Shown one piece after another: positions 47,886 to 56,985 of a DNA stretch of 64,000 bases. Numbering within the stretch: the first letter of the stretch is position 1; the number at the start of each line of letters is the position of its first letter. A program made the translations under genes and the position numbers. Below the pieces are notes generated by a model. It did no database searches and was not told where the DNA came from. It saw only the letters and a program-made list of their open reading frames with translations. This DNA comes from Fulvimarina uroteuthidis (GTDB lineage Bacteria; Pseudomonadota; Alphaproteobacteria; Rhizobiales; Rhizobiaceae), in the NCBI RefSeq assembly GCF_034321785.1, contig NZ_JAXLPB010000001.1:62001-126000 (forward strand), read 5' to 3'.

Positions 47886-49919
47886 TCAGGCGGCTTGCAA
47901 TTCGTGGGACGAGCGGGTCGGATCCATGGGGCGCCCGATAAGGCTGCGCCGGGCGAGAGCCCCGACATCGAGGATGAGGGCCACCGAGCCATCGCCGAGG
48001 ATGGTCGCGCCCGCCAGGCCCGGCGTGTGGCGATGCAGCGGCGAGAGAGGCTTGATCACCGTCTGGTGCTGGCCGATCACCTGATCGACCACGACACCGA
48101 TCTTGCCGGTCTCGGTCTCGACCACGGCGACGACGGAGCCGCGCCGATCGGTCCCGAAAACCTTGTCCATCCACAGCAGCTGAACCATGGTTCCGCGAAT
48201 GTCGACGAAGTTGCGGCCGTTGGAGGTCCGGGTCGCGACCTGATCGAGCTCGACGCATTCCTCGACGCTCGACAGGGGCAGGATGCACATGGCGTGGCCG
48301 ACGGCCACCTGGAGCCCGTCGATGATCGCCAGCGTCAAAGGCAGGCGCAGCACGAAGCGTGTGCCAAGGCCCGGCTGGGTGAGGATCTCGATGGTGCCGT
48401 GAAGATCCTGGATCGTGCGCTTGACCACATCCATGCCGACACCGCGGCCGGACAGGTTCGAAACGCTCTGCGCGGTCGAAAGCCCCGGATGGAAGATCAG
48501 TTCGTCGATCTCCCGCTCGCTCAACTCGGCATCCGGCGCGATGACGCCGTTGGCGATGGCCTTGTCGCGGATCCTCTGCCGGTTCAGCCCGGCGCCGTCA
48601 TCTTCCACCGTGATGATGATTTCGGTGCCCGACTGGCGGGCCGAGAGCTGAAGCCGGCCGCGGCGCGGCTTGCCGCGCGCAACGCGAACCTCCGGATCCT
48701 CGATGCCGTGATCCACGGAATTGCGGATGATATGCACCAGCGGGTCGCCCAGCCGATCGAGCACGGTCTTGTCGAGCTCGGTCTCCTCGCCCGACATTGT
48801 GAGTTCGATTTCCTTGCCCAGATTGCCGGACAGATCGCGCACCACGCGGCGATAGCGCCCGAAGAGCTGTTCGATGGGCAGCATGCGCATGTCCATCGCA
48901 CTGTCGCGCAGATCGGCCGAGAGGCGCTCCACCTCCTCCACGATCGCCGAAAGCGCCGGGTCGTGCCGATTGTGCGCCAGCGTGGCCAGCCGCGTCTGGG
49001 CAATGACCAGTTCGCCGACCTGATCGAGAAGCGTGTCGAGCCGGCTCGCCGAGACGCGCACCTGAGACTCGCCCTTGTCCTGGCGCGGGGCCGACGTTTC
49101 GCCCGTGGGCGGCTCGTTGCCGGTGCCGGCTTCGGGGCTGATCGTCGTCCGCGAAGGGGCGGCGTCTGCGGCGTCTGTGGCGTCCGCCGGTTCGACCGAC
49201 AAGGCGGGCGCATCCAGTGCCTCGATCGTGATCGCGCCCGGCTCGTCGACGAAGATGAACACATCCTCGATCGCAGCGTGGCCCTGATCGGTGGCAAGCT
49301 CAATCAGCCAGCGTATATGCAGATCGCGCGGCTCCAGGGTCGCCAGATCCGGAATGTCGTCGGTGCAGGCGGTGACGGTGATCTCACCGAGATCGGCAAG
49401 CTCGTCCAGAAGGGTCAGCGGATTGGTGCCGTAGACAAGAGCGTTCTTCGGCAGGGCCATCCTGATGCGATAGACGCAGCACGCCTCACGCGCTTCCTTG
49501 AACGCGGCTGGCCGCTCGGCGGGCGCTGCGCCAGTGGCCGGCCCCGACGTGCCGACTTCGGCCTCGAGCGCTGCGACGAGACGGGCGCTTTCGGCGTCAT
49601 GATCGCCGCCCGCCTCGAACAGAAGGCGCCGAAGCTGATCGGTCGATTGCAGAAAAACTCCGACAAGGGTCGGCGTCAGAGGAACCAGGCCCTGGCGGAC
49701 CTTCTCGAAGGCATCTTCCAAACGGTGGGCGAAGGCTGCCATGGCCGGCGGCCCGAACATGCCGCCCGAACCTTTCAACGTGTGGAGAGCCCGGAACGTC
49801 GTGTTCACCAGGCCGGCGTCATCGGGACGCTTCTCCAGATCGAGCAGCGCCTCTTCGAGTTGCTCGAGAAGCTCTCGTGCCTCGGCCAGAAAGGTCTCAT
49901 TGGGGTCCGAATTGTGCAC
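47886..49919 (-). CDS. cheA: Chemotaxis histidine kinase CheA
   Basis: A 677-residue cytoplasmic kinase. Seen: an HPt domain with phospho-acceptor His46 in RALHTLKGSGGMFG, a P2-like region (NPLTLLDELADLGEI), an acidic/Ala-rich linker, the dimerisation helices, the kinase domain with N-box NSVDHGIEDP, G1 VEDDGAGLN, G2 GRGVGMDVVK and GLGTRFVLRLPLTLAI, and a C-terminal CheW-like regulatory domain. All catalytic motifs are present. GTG at 49919 is the start, with GGAGG 6 bases upstream. It phosphorylates CheY and CheB, both encoded in the operon. Confidence 0.96.
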   Translation of the reverse strand: MHNSDPNETFLAEARELLEQLEEALLDLEKRPDDAGLVNTTFRALHTLKGSGGMFGPPAMAAFAHRLEDAFEKVRQGLVPLTPTLVGVFLQSTDQLRRLLFEAGGDHDAESARLVAALEAEVGTSGPATGAAPAERPAAFKEAREACCVYRIRMALPKNALVYGTNPLTLLDELADLGEITVTACTDDIPDLATLEPRDLHIRWLIELATDQGHAAIEDVFIFVDEPGAITIEALDAPALSVEPADATDAADAAPSRTTISPEAGTGNEPPTGETSAPRQDKGESQVRVSASRLDTLLDQVGELVIAQTRLATLAHNRHDPALSAIVEEVERLSADLRDSAMDMRMLPIEQLFGRYRRVVRDLSGNLGKEIELTMSGEETELDKTVLDRLGDPLVHIIRNSVDHGIEDPEVRVARGKPRRGRLQLSARQSGTEIIITVEDDGAGLNRQRIRDKAIANGVIAPDAELSEREIDELIFHPGLSTAQSVSNLSGRGVGMDVVKRTIQDLHGTIEILTQPGLGTRFVLRLPLTLAIIDGLQVAVGHAMCILPLSSVEECVELDQVATRTSNGRNFVDIRGTMVQLLWMDKVFGTDRRGSVVAVVETETGKIGVVVDQVIGQHQTVIKPLSPLHRHTPGLAGATILGDGSVALILDVGALARRSLIGRPMDPTRSSHELQAA

Positions 49920-50038
49920 GATGTCCTCCGGGTGGAATAGATTGGCGCTGGGCAGTCACGACGGTCTCGGTCGGGGGGACCGGACATTCCGGGCAGGCCC
50001 GCGCGACGATCAGGCGGGCCCGGCGGGAAGCGCGGGGG

Positions 50039-50410
50039 TCAGGCCGGGCCGACCAGCTTCTTGACGACGGCCAGAAGCTTGGCCTGATCGAAGGGCTTCA
50101 CCAGCCAGCCGGTCGCGCCCGCCGCTCTGCCTTCCTGCTTCTTCATGTCGTCGGACTCGGTGGTGAGCATGACGATCGGCACGCCGGAATGCTCCGGCAT
50201 GTCGCGGACCGCCTTGATCATCGAGATGCCGTCGACATTCGGCATGTTGAGATCGGTGATGATCATCGACGGGCGCGCAGTTTCGAGCTGAGCCAGCGCA
50301 TCGGCGCCATCGACCGCGGTCGCGGCGTCGTAGCCGGCGGTCTTCAGGGCAAAAGAAACCATCTGCCGGATGCTGGCAGAATCATCGACGCAGAGAACGG
50401 AACGTCCCAC
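50039..50410 (-). CDS. cheY: Chemotaxis response regulator CheY
   Basis: A 123-residue single receiver domain. Seen: the acidic pair in VLCVDDSAS, phospho-acceptor Asp53 in IITDLNMPNVDG, the switch Thr in IVMLTTESD and Lys in GWLVKPF. The start is taken as GTG at 50410 because GAGG is 9 bases upstream and the receiver fold begins at once; a TTG at 50437 would add nine residues. It probably carries the signal to the flagellar motor. The cheA gene starts about 120 bases downstream. Confidence 0.94.
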   Translation of the reverse strand: MGRSVLCVDDSASIRQMVSFALKTAGYDAATAVDGADALAQLETARPSMIITDLNMPNVDGISMIKAVRDMPEHSGVPIVMLTTESDDMKKQEGRAAGATGWLVKPFDQAKLLAVVKKLVGPA

Positions 50411-50799
50411 GGGAAGCAACCTCACGAATTGAGACAAATTTGGTGGTGATGCGACGCGTTCCCGGAACGAAACGCGTCGTAGTCCGGCGGAAATCGCGCA
50501 AGCTTCTGCAAGCTCGACGGTTTTCCTGTTCCCTCAGCCCCATGATGCGTCGGCACCCTGAGGCGTTGGCATAAGACGAAAGGCAAAGGCCCGGTGTTGC
50601 CGCGAACCGTCGTCCGCGCGCCAGGGGCATCGCACCGAACGTGGAGCTCCTCCGGGAGAGCGGCGTACGCGTTCCGATCATCGTTGCAGGCGTCATCCGC
50701 TTTTCATGAAGCCGATCGACGCCTGCTGTTATCCGTCAGACCCCTGGCGGCAGGCAATCGGCGTTGCGGGCAACCGGTCACGGGTTTCAACCGGGGCTC
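50411..50799. other. Intergenic region between STAS gene and cheY
   Basis: 389 bases with no recognised gene, RNA or repeat. It may hold a promoter for the cheY-cheA part of the operon, but no hexamers were assigned. Confidence 0.45.
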
Positions 50800-51069
50800 T
50801 CACGCCGTCGCCTCGAGCGACAGGCCCGCGCGCTCGACGGCACGTTTGAGAGGCTCGGACATGATGATCGCGAAGGATCTACCGCTTGCGCCAAGCTGTT
50901 GGCGGGCGGCCGCGAGAAGCTGGAGAAAACTGACATCGACCGTATCGACTGCCGAACAGTCGATCAGCAGACCGGCCGGCGCGTCCCGCAAGACGGCCTG
51001 AAGACTATCCTGCACGGCCACCGCTTCTCCCAGGGTACACGAGCCCGAGAAGGTGACGTTCGCTGTCAT
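50800..51069 (-). CDS. STAS-domain protein
   Basis: An 89-residue single STAS domain. Seen: TFSGSCTLGEAVAVQDSLQA at the start, LLIDCSAVDTVDVSFLQLLAAAR in blocks with a Ser in the DVSFLQ loop where anti-sigma antagonists are phosphorylated, and a C-terminal helix. GGAGAG lies just before the ATG. STAS proteins head several alphaproteobacterial chemotaxis clusters; their role there is not well defined. It probably starts the operon, although 389 bases separate it from cheY. Confidence 0.88.
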   Translation of the reverse strand: MTANVTFSGSCTLGEAVAVQDSLQAVLRDAPAGLLIDCSAVDTVDVSFLQLLAAARQQLGASGRSFAIIMSEPLKRAVERAGLSLEATA

Positions 51070-51845
51070 GGGACTCTCCGAGTGTCGGGGTGGAAATGTC
51101 CGGACCCTTCGGCATGGACCCGGAAGCCGCCTCGCGACGGCTTGAACTGCGTTTCCACAGAGGTTTCAGATTGATGCGCGCCTTCGCGCATCGTCGATAA
51201 AAACAGCGGCGTCTTGCCCAAGGGGCAATGCCTGCTGCAGGTCCTGGCTGTATGCAATCTGCTTGCGACACGGATATATGTACTACTCCGGGTCCCTTAA
51301 GAATCTCTTTAACAGAAGAGACTTTCACATCTGTTTACTCTGAAAGCGGGGTCGACGTCTCGAAGCGGAACCGGGCGGACGGTCGAGCAGCACCGATCGG
51401 ACGTGCTTGCCGCTTGCCGATTCTACGGACATACGGGGAAGGCCGGCAGGCATTTCATGCCCGGGACCCTTGGTGAAACCGGGATGTTCGGCGTCGGCAA
51501 CGGAGCCGAAACGGTCTCCGGTTCTCGGTTCGGTCGCGTCGAAATCCGAACAGCCGACAGGGGGATGTTCCGCTCGAGGGCAGCATGAGGCCGCGAGCGG
51601 GGCCATGATCATGGCATTGCGACCGTGAGGGTCGAGCCCTTTGGCGGCAGGACCGTCGCCCTCTGCCGGACGATCGATCAACCTTGCAAAGCGCGGGCGC
51701 CGGCCGACCCGGAGATGGTGGCGGGCGATGGGTGCGGCACGGCTTGTAGCATCGGTCCGAAATCCGGAACCGATTTTCGCAAAGCCCGAGGCGTGACGGC
51801 AAACAGCGATCCCGATCATCTGCGTCCGAATGGACGCACGATGAT
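51070..51845. other. Long intergenic region upstream of the chemotaxis cluster
   Basis: 776 bases without a recognised gene. An AT-richer patch at about 51260-51350 may be the promoter area for the STAS gene and the chemotaxis operon. The right end holds a palindromic repeat (51755-51849). No known RNA was recognised. Confidence 0.5.
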
Positions 51846-51849
51846 CTAG
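51755..51849 (-). repeat. Dispersed palindromic element, copy B, at the 3' end of the GNAT gene
   Basis: A small hairpin (CCGAAATCCGGAACCGATTTTCG, split here by its centre) followed by a spacer with AAAGCCCGA.GCG and a large hairpin with arms GATCATCTGCGTCC (51814-51827) and GGACGCACGATGATC (51832-51846). The TAG stop of the GNAT gene lies in its last bases. It matches copy A at 17331-17423 in order and orientation. Confidence 0.75.
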
Positions 51850-52406
51850 CCGAGCGTTCCGGGATAGGCATCGCTCTGCGGGATCGACGTGGCGCCCTCG
51901 CCCATCGCGCGCTGCATCAGCACCGTATCGATCCAACGGCCGAACTTCAGACCGGTCGCCTTCATGGTTCCGACCATTTGGAAGCCCTGATTGGCATGGA
52001 CCTTGATCGATCCCCGATTGTCCGAGCCGCCGATGACGGCGACCATCTGCCGGAACCCGAGGCGTTCGCTGTCGGCGATGACGTTGCGTAGGAGCTGGGA
52101 CCCGATGCCCCGGCCACGGGCGTCCGGCGCGAGATAGATCGTGTCCTCGACCATCCAGTTGTAGGCAGGTCGCGGACGGTAGGGCCCGGCATAGGCGTAG
52201 CCGAGGATCGTGCCGGCGGCGTCGACCGCGACGATGTAAGGGTAGTGCCTGTCCGTCAAGCCCGTCATGCGCGATCGCATCTCGCTCTCGCCCGGCGGCA
52301 CCAATTCGTAGGTCGCCGTGCCCGTCAGGACCTCCTCGGCATAGATGGCGGTAATTGCCGGAATGTCGGCCGGTCCGGCCGGACGGATCGTAATGTCTGC
52401 ACTCAT
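51846..52406 (-). CDS. GNAT acetyltransferase, phosphinothricin-type
   Basis: A 186-residue N-acetyltransferase. Seen: IRPAGPADIPAITAIYAEEV, TATYELVPPGESEM, YAYAGPYRPRPAYNWMVEDT and the acetyl-CoA-binding ARGRGIGSQLL, then GFQMVGTMKATGLKFGRW in two blocks. These match the phosphinothricin/methionine-sulfone N-acetyltransferase subgroup (Pat/MddA-like). The start at 52406 (MSADITIRP) has GAGG 8 bases upstream. Substrate is inferred by family. The TAG stop lies inside a palindromic repeat. Confidence 0.9.
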   Translation of the reverse strand: MSADITIRPAGPADIPAITAIYAEEVLTGTATYELVPPGESEMRSRMTGLTDRHYPYIVAVDAAGTILGYAYAGPYRPRPAYNWMVEDTIYLAPDARGRGIGSQLLRNVIADSERLGFRQMVAVIGGSDNRGSIKVHANQGFQMVGTMKATGLKFGRWIDTVLMQRAMGEGATSIPQSDAYPGTLG

Positions 52407-52485
52407 GCCTGAACCCTCGTCTAATGCACGGCGGGCCCCTAACGCCCATTGCCGGCGACGGCCCCGCATTTTTAGAAAACCGCAA

Positions 52486-52511
52486 CGAAAAGGGCGGCCC
52501 GAAGACCGCCC
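52486..52511 (-). terminator. Rho-independent terminator of the BI-1 gene
   Basis: On the minus strand GGGCGGTC-TTCG-GGCCGCCC forms an 8-base stem with a UUCG tetraloop and one wobble, followed by TTTTCG. It lies 56 bases beyond the BI-1 stop. Confidence 0.85.
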
Positions 52512-52566
52512 CTTCCCTTTATTCCATCGCGCGGACAAGTCCATGTCCGCCCGTTGTGACGCTTAA

Positions 52567-53325
52567 TTATTCGCGGTTGCCGAACAGGTTCAACAACATG
52601 AGGAACATGTTGAGGAAGTCGAGATAGAGGCGAAGCGCACCCATCACGGCCTTGCGTCCGGCAACGGCAGACCCGTCGCCCTCATAGTACATTTCCTTGA
52701 TCTGCTGCGTGTCGTAGGCGGTCAGGCCGGCGAAGACGAGAACGCCGATCACGGAGATCGCGAACTGGATTGCGGGCGAAGCAAGGAAGATGTTCACCAC
52801 CATCGCGATGATGATGCCGATCAAGCCCATGAAGAGGAACGATCCCCATCCGGAAATGTCACGCTTCGTGGTGTAGCCCCATAGCGAGAGCGCCCCGAAG
52901 GTTGCTGCCGTGATGAAGAAGACCTGGGTGATCGATTCGCCGGTATACACTGCGAAGATCGAAGCCAGGGACACACCGACCATCGCCGCATAGACCCAGA
53001 AGGTCGTCTGTGCCGCTGCGACGCTCATCTTGTGGACGCGGAACGAGAGGAAGAGGACCATCCCGAGCGGGGCGAGCATGACAAGCCACCTGAGAGGCGT
53101 ATTGAAGACCGTATTGCCAAGCTGCGTCAGGCCGATGACCTCACCGGCATCGTTGGTCACGAAAGACAGCATATACATGGCGTATGACGCGACGCCGGTC
53201 AGTGCGACACCTCCCGCCATTAGGTTGTAAACCTTCAGCATGTAGGTGCGAAGACCGACGTCGACATCTGCTCTCGTACCGGCAGCAGGCACGGTGCGCG
53301 TGCTGGAGTTCCGATAATCAGCCAT
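52567..53325 (-). CDS. Bax inhibitor-1/YccA family membrane protein
   Basis: A 252-residue protein with about seven transmembrane helices. Seen: MLKVYNLMAGGVALTGVASY, FWVYAAMVGVSLASIFAVYT, FFITAATFGALSLWGY with a charged TKRDISGWG loop, and FAGLTAYDTQQIKEMYYE, the BI-1 hallmark with acidic pore residues. Family members are pH-sensitive calcium leak channels or act in membrane protein quality control. It has its own terminator and no operon partner on either side. Confidence 0.92.
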   Translation of the reverse strand: MADYRNSSTRTVPAAGTRADVDVGLRTYMLKVYNLMAGGVALTGVASYAMYMLSFVTNDAGEVIGLTQLGNTVFNTPLRWLVMLAPLGMVLFLSFRVHKMSVAAAQTTFWVYAAMVGVSLASIFAVYTGESITQVFFITAATFGALSLWGYTTKRDISGWGSFLFMGLIGIIIAMVVNIFLASPAIQFAISVIGVLVFAGLTAYDTQQIKEMYYEGDGSAVAGRKAVMGALRLYLDFLNMFLMLLNLFGNRE

Positions 53326-53533
53326 ATTTCGTATAATCCTTCTACGAGTGTCCCGTCGGGTACTCGATGTTGGCTCTCGTCAGACGAGAACGGGGTGATC
53401 AAGGGCCGCTGGCGGGACGCCCAGCGATGGCTTCAATATGCGGTGGGAAACAGCGCTTCACAAGAGTTCTGGCGGTGTCCGGGAAAGATTCCGGTTCTGT
53501 TTGCGCGAAATTGTCGTCAACAATTCGTAAACC

Positions 53534-53567
53534 CGCCTCCGCCCCGTGGCGGCACGGGGCGGAGGCG
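53534..53567 (-). terminator. Perfect 15-base hairpin downstream of ybbP
   Basis: Arms CGCCTCCGCCCCGTG (53534-53548) and CACGGGGCGGAGGCG (53553-53567) are exact complements around a GCGG loop, 30 bases after the ybbP stop. On the minus strand GGGTTTACG follows, so the T-run is short. Confidence 0.65.
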
Positions 53568-53596
53568 TGGGATGTCATCCAAGGGTTGCGCGAGCG

Positions 53597-56215
53597 TCAG
53601 AGATTGCGCAGGACCGGCGCGGCCTTTTGTCCGAGGATCCGCCACGTTCCGGCAAGTCCGAACCCGACCGTCAGCACCAGCGACACCACCAGCGTGGTCA
53701 GCGCCACCGTCCAGTCGAACCGGTAGGGCAGCGTCATCACCTGATCGACGACGAACCAGGACGCCGCCGCACCCGCCGCGATCGCGAAGATGCCGGTCGC
53801 AAGGCCGAGCAGCGCGTATTCGGTGGCGAACGCCTTGATCAGCGTGGCCCGCGTCGCCCCCAGCGTCTTGAGGACGACCGCATCGTGGACGCGGGCCCGG
53901 TTTCCGGCGGCCAGAGCCCCTGCGAGCACCAGAACCGACGCGACCAGCGCGACGCCCGCCGCCACCCGGATCGCCAGTGCGAGCTGGGCGATCAACTGGT
54001 TGACCGCATCCAGCGCGTCCTTGACCCGGACCGTGGTCACCGCCGGGAACGCGTTGGTCAGCGTGTTCACGATCGACTTTTCGCGCTCGGTGACGTCGAC
54101 GCCGGAGCGGTCGGCCCCGCCGTCGTCGAGCGTCAGCGTGGCGAGCCAGGCATGCGGCGCGCCCGCGAAGGTGTTCGGCGAGAACACCATCACGAAGTTG
54201 ATCGACAGGTCTTCCCACTCGATCGCCCTGAAGTTGGCGATCTCCGCGGTGATCGATCGCCCGAGCACGTTGACGGTGATCGTCTGGCCGATCTCAAGAC
54301 CGAGTTCGCGCGCCTCCTCGTCGGCGAACGAGACGAGCGGCGGTCCGTCATGGTCGCTCGGCCACCACTGGCCGGCGGTGAGCGTCGAGTTCGCCGGCTC
54401 CTCGGCGGCGTAGGTGACCCCGCGATCGCCGCGCAGGACCCAGCCGCCCTCCTCCGGAATCTCCATCGTCGCCACGTCCTGATCTCCGAGATGGGTGATC
54501 CGGCCGCGCAGCATCGGGACGGCGTCGAGGGTCGAATTCGGTGCGGTTTCCTCGACGGTCCGGCGAAATTCATCGATCTCGTTGTTCTGGATATCGACGA
54601 AGAAGAAATTCGGTGCCCGGCCGGCAAGCCCGGTTCCGACCTCCTGACGCAGATCGTAGTCGATGATGGCGAGGGTCACGAGAAGGGTGAGCCCGAGACC
54701 GAGGGACAGGACGACCGAGGAGGTCAGCGCGCCCGGCCGGTGGATGTTTCCGAGCGCCAGCCGAAGCGGCGTCGACGAGACCCGGGGCGCCCGCCGCGCC
54801 AGCGCCATGACGCCGGCGGCGACGAACCTGAGGATGACGAACGCCGCCGCCGTCCCGGCGAGAAAGATCAATGCGATCTCCTTGTCCCGCGCCATGAAGA
54901 TGGCGAGCCCCGCGATGCAGAGCGCCAGAACGCCGGTCATGATCACATAGGTCCAGCGCAATCTGCCCGAAGCCGTCGCGCCCGCATCGCGGAAAAGCGC
55001 GGTTGCCGCGATGTCGCGGGTCTGGCCGAGGGGCAGGAGCGCGAAGGTCAGGGCGGTCAGAAACCCGAAGATCGCGGCGATCAGGAGTGCGCCCGGATAG
55101 AAGGACGCGCTCGCCGAGACCGGGATGACGCTCTCGAGAAAGCGTGCGGTGACGAATGGCGCGATCGCGCCGAGCACCAGCCCCATCGCGACGCCCACGG
55201 TCGCCAGCGCCATGATCTGGAGGAGATAGACCAGAACCACCAGCCGTCCGGCTGCGCCGAGGCTCTTGAAGCTCGCAATGACCGGACGTTTTCCGTCGAG
55301 ATAGGCCCGCACGGCGTTGGCAACGCCGACCCCGCCGACGATCAGCGCCGTCAGGCCGACGAGGGTCAGGAACTGCGAGAACCGCTCGATATTGCGCTGG
55401 AGAGAGGGCGCCGCATCGTCCGACGTCCGCACCCTGAAGCCGGCCGTCGGGAAGGCTTGGCGCGCCTCCTCGGCAATCGCCTCCGGATCGCTTCCCGCCG
55501 GCAGCTTCACCCGCCAGTCATACTCGACGAGACTTCCCGGCTGGATCAGCCCGCTCGCATCGAGCCCTGCGCGGGACATCATGAGGCGCGGGGCGAAGAC
55601 GAACCCGTCGGACAGAATGTCCGGTTCGCGATTGAGGACGCCGGTCAGTTCGATTTCGGCATCGCCCAACCGGACGATGGCGCCGGGCGCGATGTCGAGG
55701 CGGTCGTAGAGTTCCTGCGCGGCAACCGCGCCGTAGCGGCCGTTGCGCTCCTCGAGCAGGGTCTCGAGCGCGATGGGCGGCGTCGTGTCGACCGATCCAT
55801 AGAGAGGATAGGCTTCGTCGACCGCCTTGACCTCGGCCAGCGACTGGTCCGATCCGTCCGCGAGCCGGATCATCGAGCGCAGTCCCGCAGTCTGCGACAT
55901 CTCGCCGAGCCCGTCGATATAGGTCGCCTCTTCGGGCGTGCGCTCCCGCTGGACGAGCTGGAAGCGAAGGTCGCCGCCCAGAATCGCCTTGCCCTCGCGC
56001 GCGATCCCCTCGCTCATCATGGAGGCGACGGAATTGACGGCCGCGATCGCACCGACACCGAGCGTGATGCAGAGAAGGAAGATGACGAAGCCGGACAGGC
56101 CGCCACGCATCTCGCGGAGCGCGAACCGCCATGCAAGGCGCATGGTCGGCACGATCCCCGCATTCGACGGTGCGGCGTTTGTTGCGTCAGGCGTGGCGGT
56201 CCCGATGGCGCTCAT
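53597..56215 (-). CDS. ybbP: ABC transporter permease, YbbP family
   Basis: An 872-residue permease of the FtsX/MacB-like class with two repeated halves, each with helices around a periplasmic region. Seen: a first helix LSGFVIFLLCITLGVGAIAAV, FtsX domains near FLTLVGLTALIVGGVGVANA and RVAAGVALVASVLVLAGAL, and the conserved SFKSLGAAGRLV and LKTLGATRATLIKAF coupling regions. The start ATG overlaps the ybbA stop as ATGA. With YbbA and divergent TesA it forms a conserved proteobacterial locus; the substrate is unknown. Confidence 0.93.
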   Translation of the reverse strand: MSAIGTATPDATNAAPSNAGIVPTMRLAWRFALREMRGGLSGFVIFLLCITLGVGAIAAVNSVASMMSEGIAREGKAILGGDLRFQLVQRERTPEEATYIDGLGEMSQTAGLRSMIRLADGSDQSLAEVKAVDEAYPLYGSVDTTPPIALETLLEERNGRYGAVAAQELYDRLDIAPGAIVRLGDAEIELTGVLNREPDILSDGFVFAPRLMMSRAGLDASGLIQPGSLVEYDWRVKLPAGSDPEAIAEEARQAFPTAGFRVRTSDDAAPSLQRNIERFSQFLTLVGLTALIVGGVGVANAVRAYLDGKRPVIASFKSLGAAGRLVVLVYLLQIMALATVGVAMGLVLGAIAPFVTARFLESVIPVSASASFYPGALLIAAIFGFLTALTFALLPLGQTRDIAATALFRDAGATASGRLRWTYVIMTGVLALCIAGLAIFMARDKEIALIFLAGTAAAFVILRFVAAGVMALARRAPRVSSTPLRLALGNIHRPGALTSSVVLSLGLGLTLLVTLAIIDYDLRQEVGTGLAGRAPNFFFVDIQNNEIDEFRRTVEETAPNSTLDAVPMLRGRITHLGDQDVATMEIPEEGGWVLRGDRGVTYAAEEPANSTLTAGQWWPSDHDGPPLVSFADEEARELGLEIGQTITVNVLGRSITAEIANFRAIEWEDLSINFVMVFSPNTFAGAPHAWLATLTLDDGGADRSGVDVTEREKSIVNTLTNAFPAVTTVRVKDALDAVNQLIAQLALAIRVAAGVALVASVLVLAGALAAGNRARVHDAVVLKTLGATRATLIKAFATEYALLGLATGIFAIAAGAAASWFVVDQVMTLPYRFDWTVALTTLVVSLVLTVGFGLAGTWRILGQKAAPVLRNL

Positions 56216-56916
56216 TCGGCGGCATCGCGGGTTTCGGTGGCGCGCTCGCCCTCGATCCGGCCGGAACGCACGCCGATCTCGCGTTGGCAGCGACGGGCCA
56301 GATCGGGATCGTGGGTGACGAGAACCAGGGTCATGTTGCGGCGCTCGCGCTCGGCGAACAGGAGGTCGGCAACCTGGCGCCCGGTCGTCTGGTCGAGATT
56401 GCCGGTCGGCTCGTCGGCGATCAGGATCGCAGGTTCGGGCGCGAGCGCCCTAGCCATGGCGACGCGCTGCTGCTCGCCGCCGGATAATTCGCCGGGATAG
56501 TGCGTCGCGCGATCCTTCAGGCCGACATTGTCGAGCTCCCTCAAGGCGCGCTCGAACGGCTCGGAGGTCCCCGCCAGCTCGAGCGGCACCGCGACGTTCT
56601 CGAGGGCGGTCATGTTGGGAATGAGATGGAACGACTGGAAGACGATGCCGACGTTCCGGCCACGGAAAGCGGCGAGCTGGTCTTCGGAAAGCCCGACAAG
56701 GGATTGTCCGGCGATCTCGATCTCGCCGCTGTCGGCGCGTTCGAGCCCTGCCAGCACCATGAGCAGCGTCGACTTGCCGGACCCCGATGGCCCGACGATC
56801 CCGACGGAATGGCCCCGTTCGACATCCAGATCGATCCCTTTCAGAACGTGAACGGAACTCGCTCCGCTGCCGAGCGTGAGATGGACGTTTCTTAATCGGA
56901 TCGCTGGTTCCGCCAA
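56212..56916 (-). CDS. ybbA: ABC transporter ATP-binding protein, YbbA family
   Basis: A 234-residue ATPase of the LolD/MacB class. Seen: Walker A GPSGSGKST, Q-loop IVFQSFHLIP, signature ELSGGEQQRVAMARAL, Walker B PAILIADEPTGNLD and LVLVTHDPDLARR. The start is TTG at 56916 (MAEPAIRLRNV), with only a weak ribosome binding site. It is co-translated with ybbP and lies divergent from tesA, 69 bases between starts. Confidence 0.92.
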   Translation of the reverse strand: MAEPAIRLRNVHLTLGSGASSVHVLKGIDLDVERGHSVGIVGPSGSGKSTLLMVLAGLERADSGEIEIAGQSLVGLSEDQLAAFRGRNVGIVFQSFHLIPNMTALENVAVPLELAGTSEPFERALRELDNVGLKDRATHYPGELSGGEQQRVAMARALAPEPAILIADEPTGNLDQTTGRQVADLLFAERERRNMTLVLVTHDPDLARRCQREIGVRSGRIEGERATETRDAAE

Positions 56917-56985
56917 ATCGAGGATCGCCTATATGAGTCGTTGATCGGTGCGCTCGAAATCGCGCTACGCTGCCATATGGGGAAC

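Noticed and set aside
47883..49940. A 685-codon plus-strand frame opposite cheA
   Set aside because: Mirrors cheA codon bias; no domain and no ribosome binding site.
53546..56500. A 984-codon open plus-strand frame opposite ybbP/ybbA
   Set aside because: It is antisense to two well-supported ABC genes and its product is Arg/His/Asp-rich without domains; such frames arise in GC-rich coding DNA.
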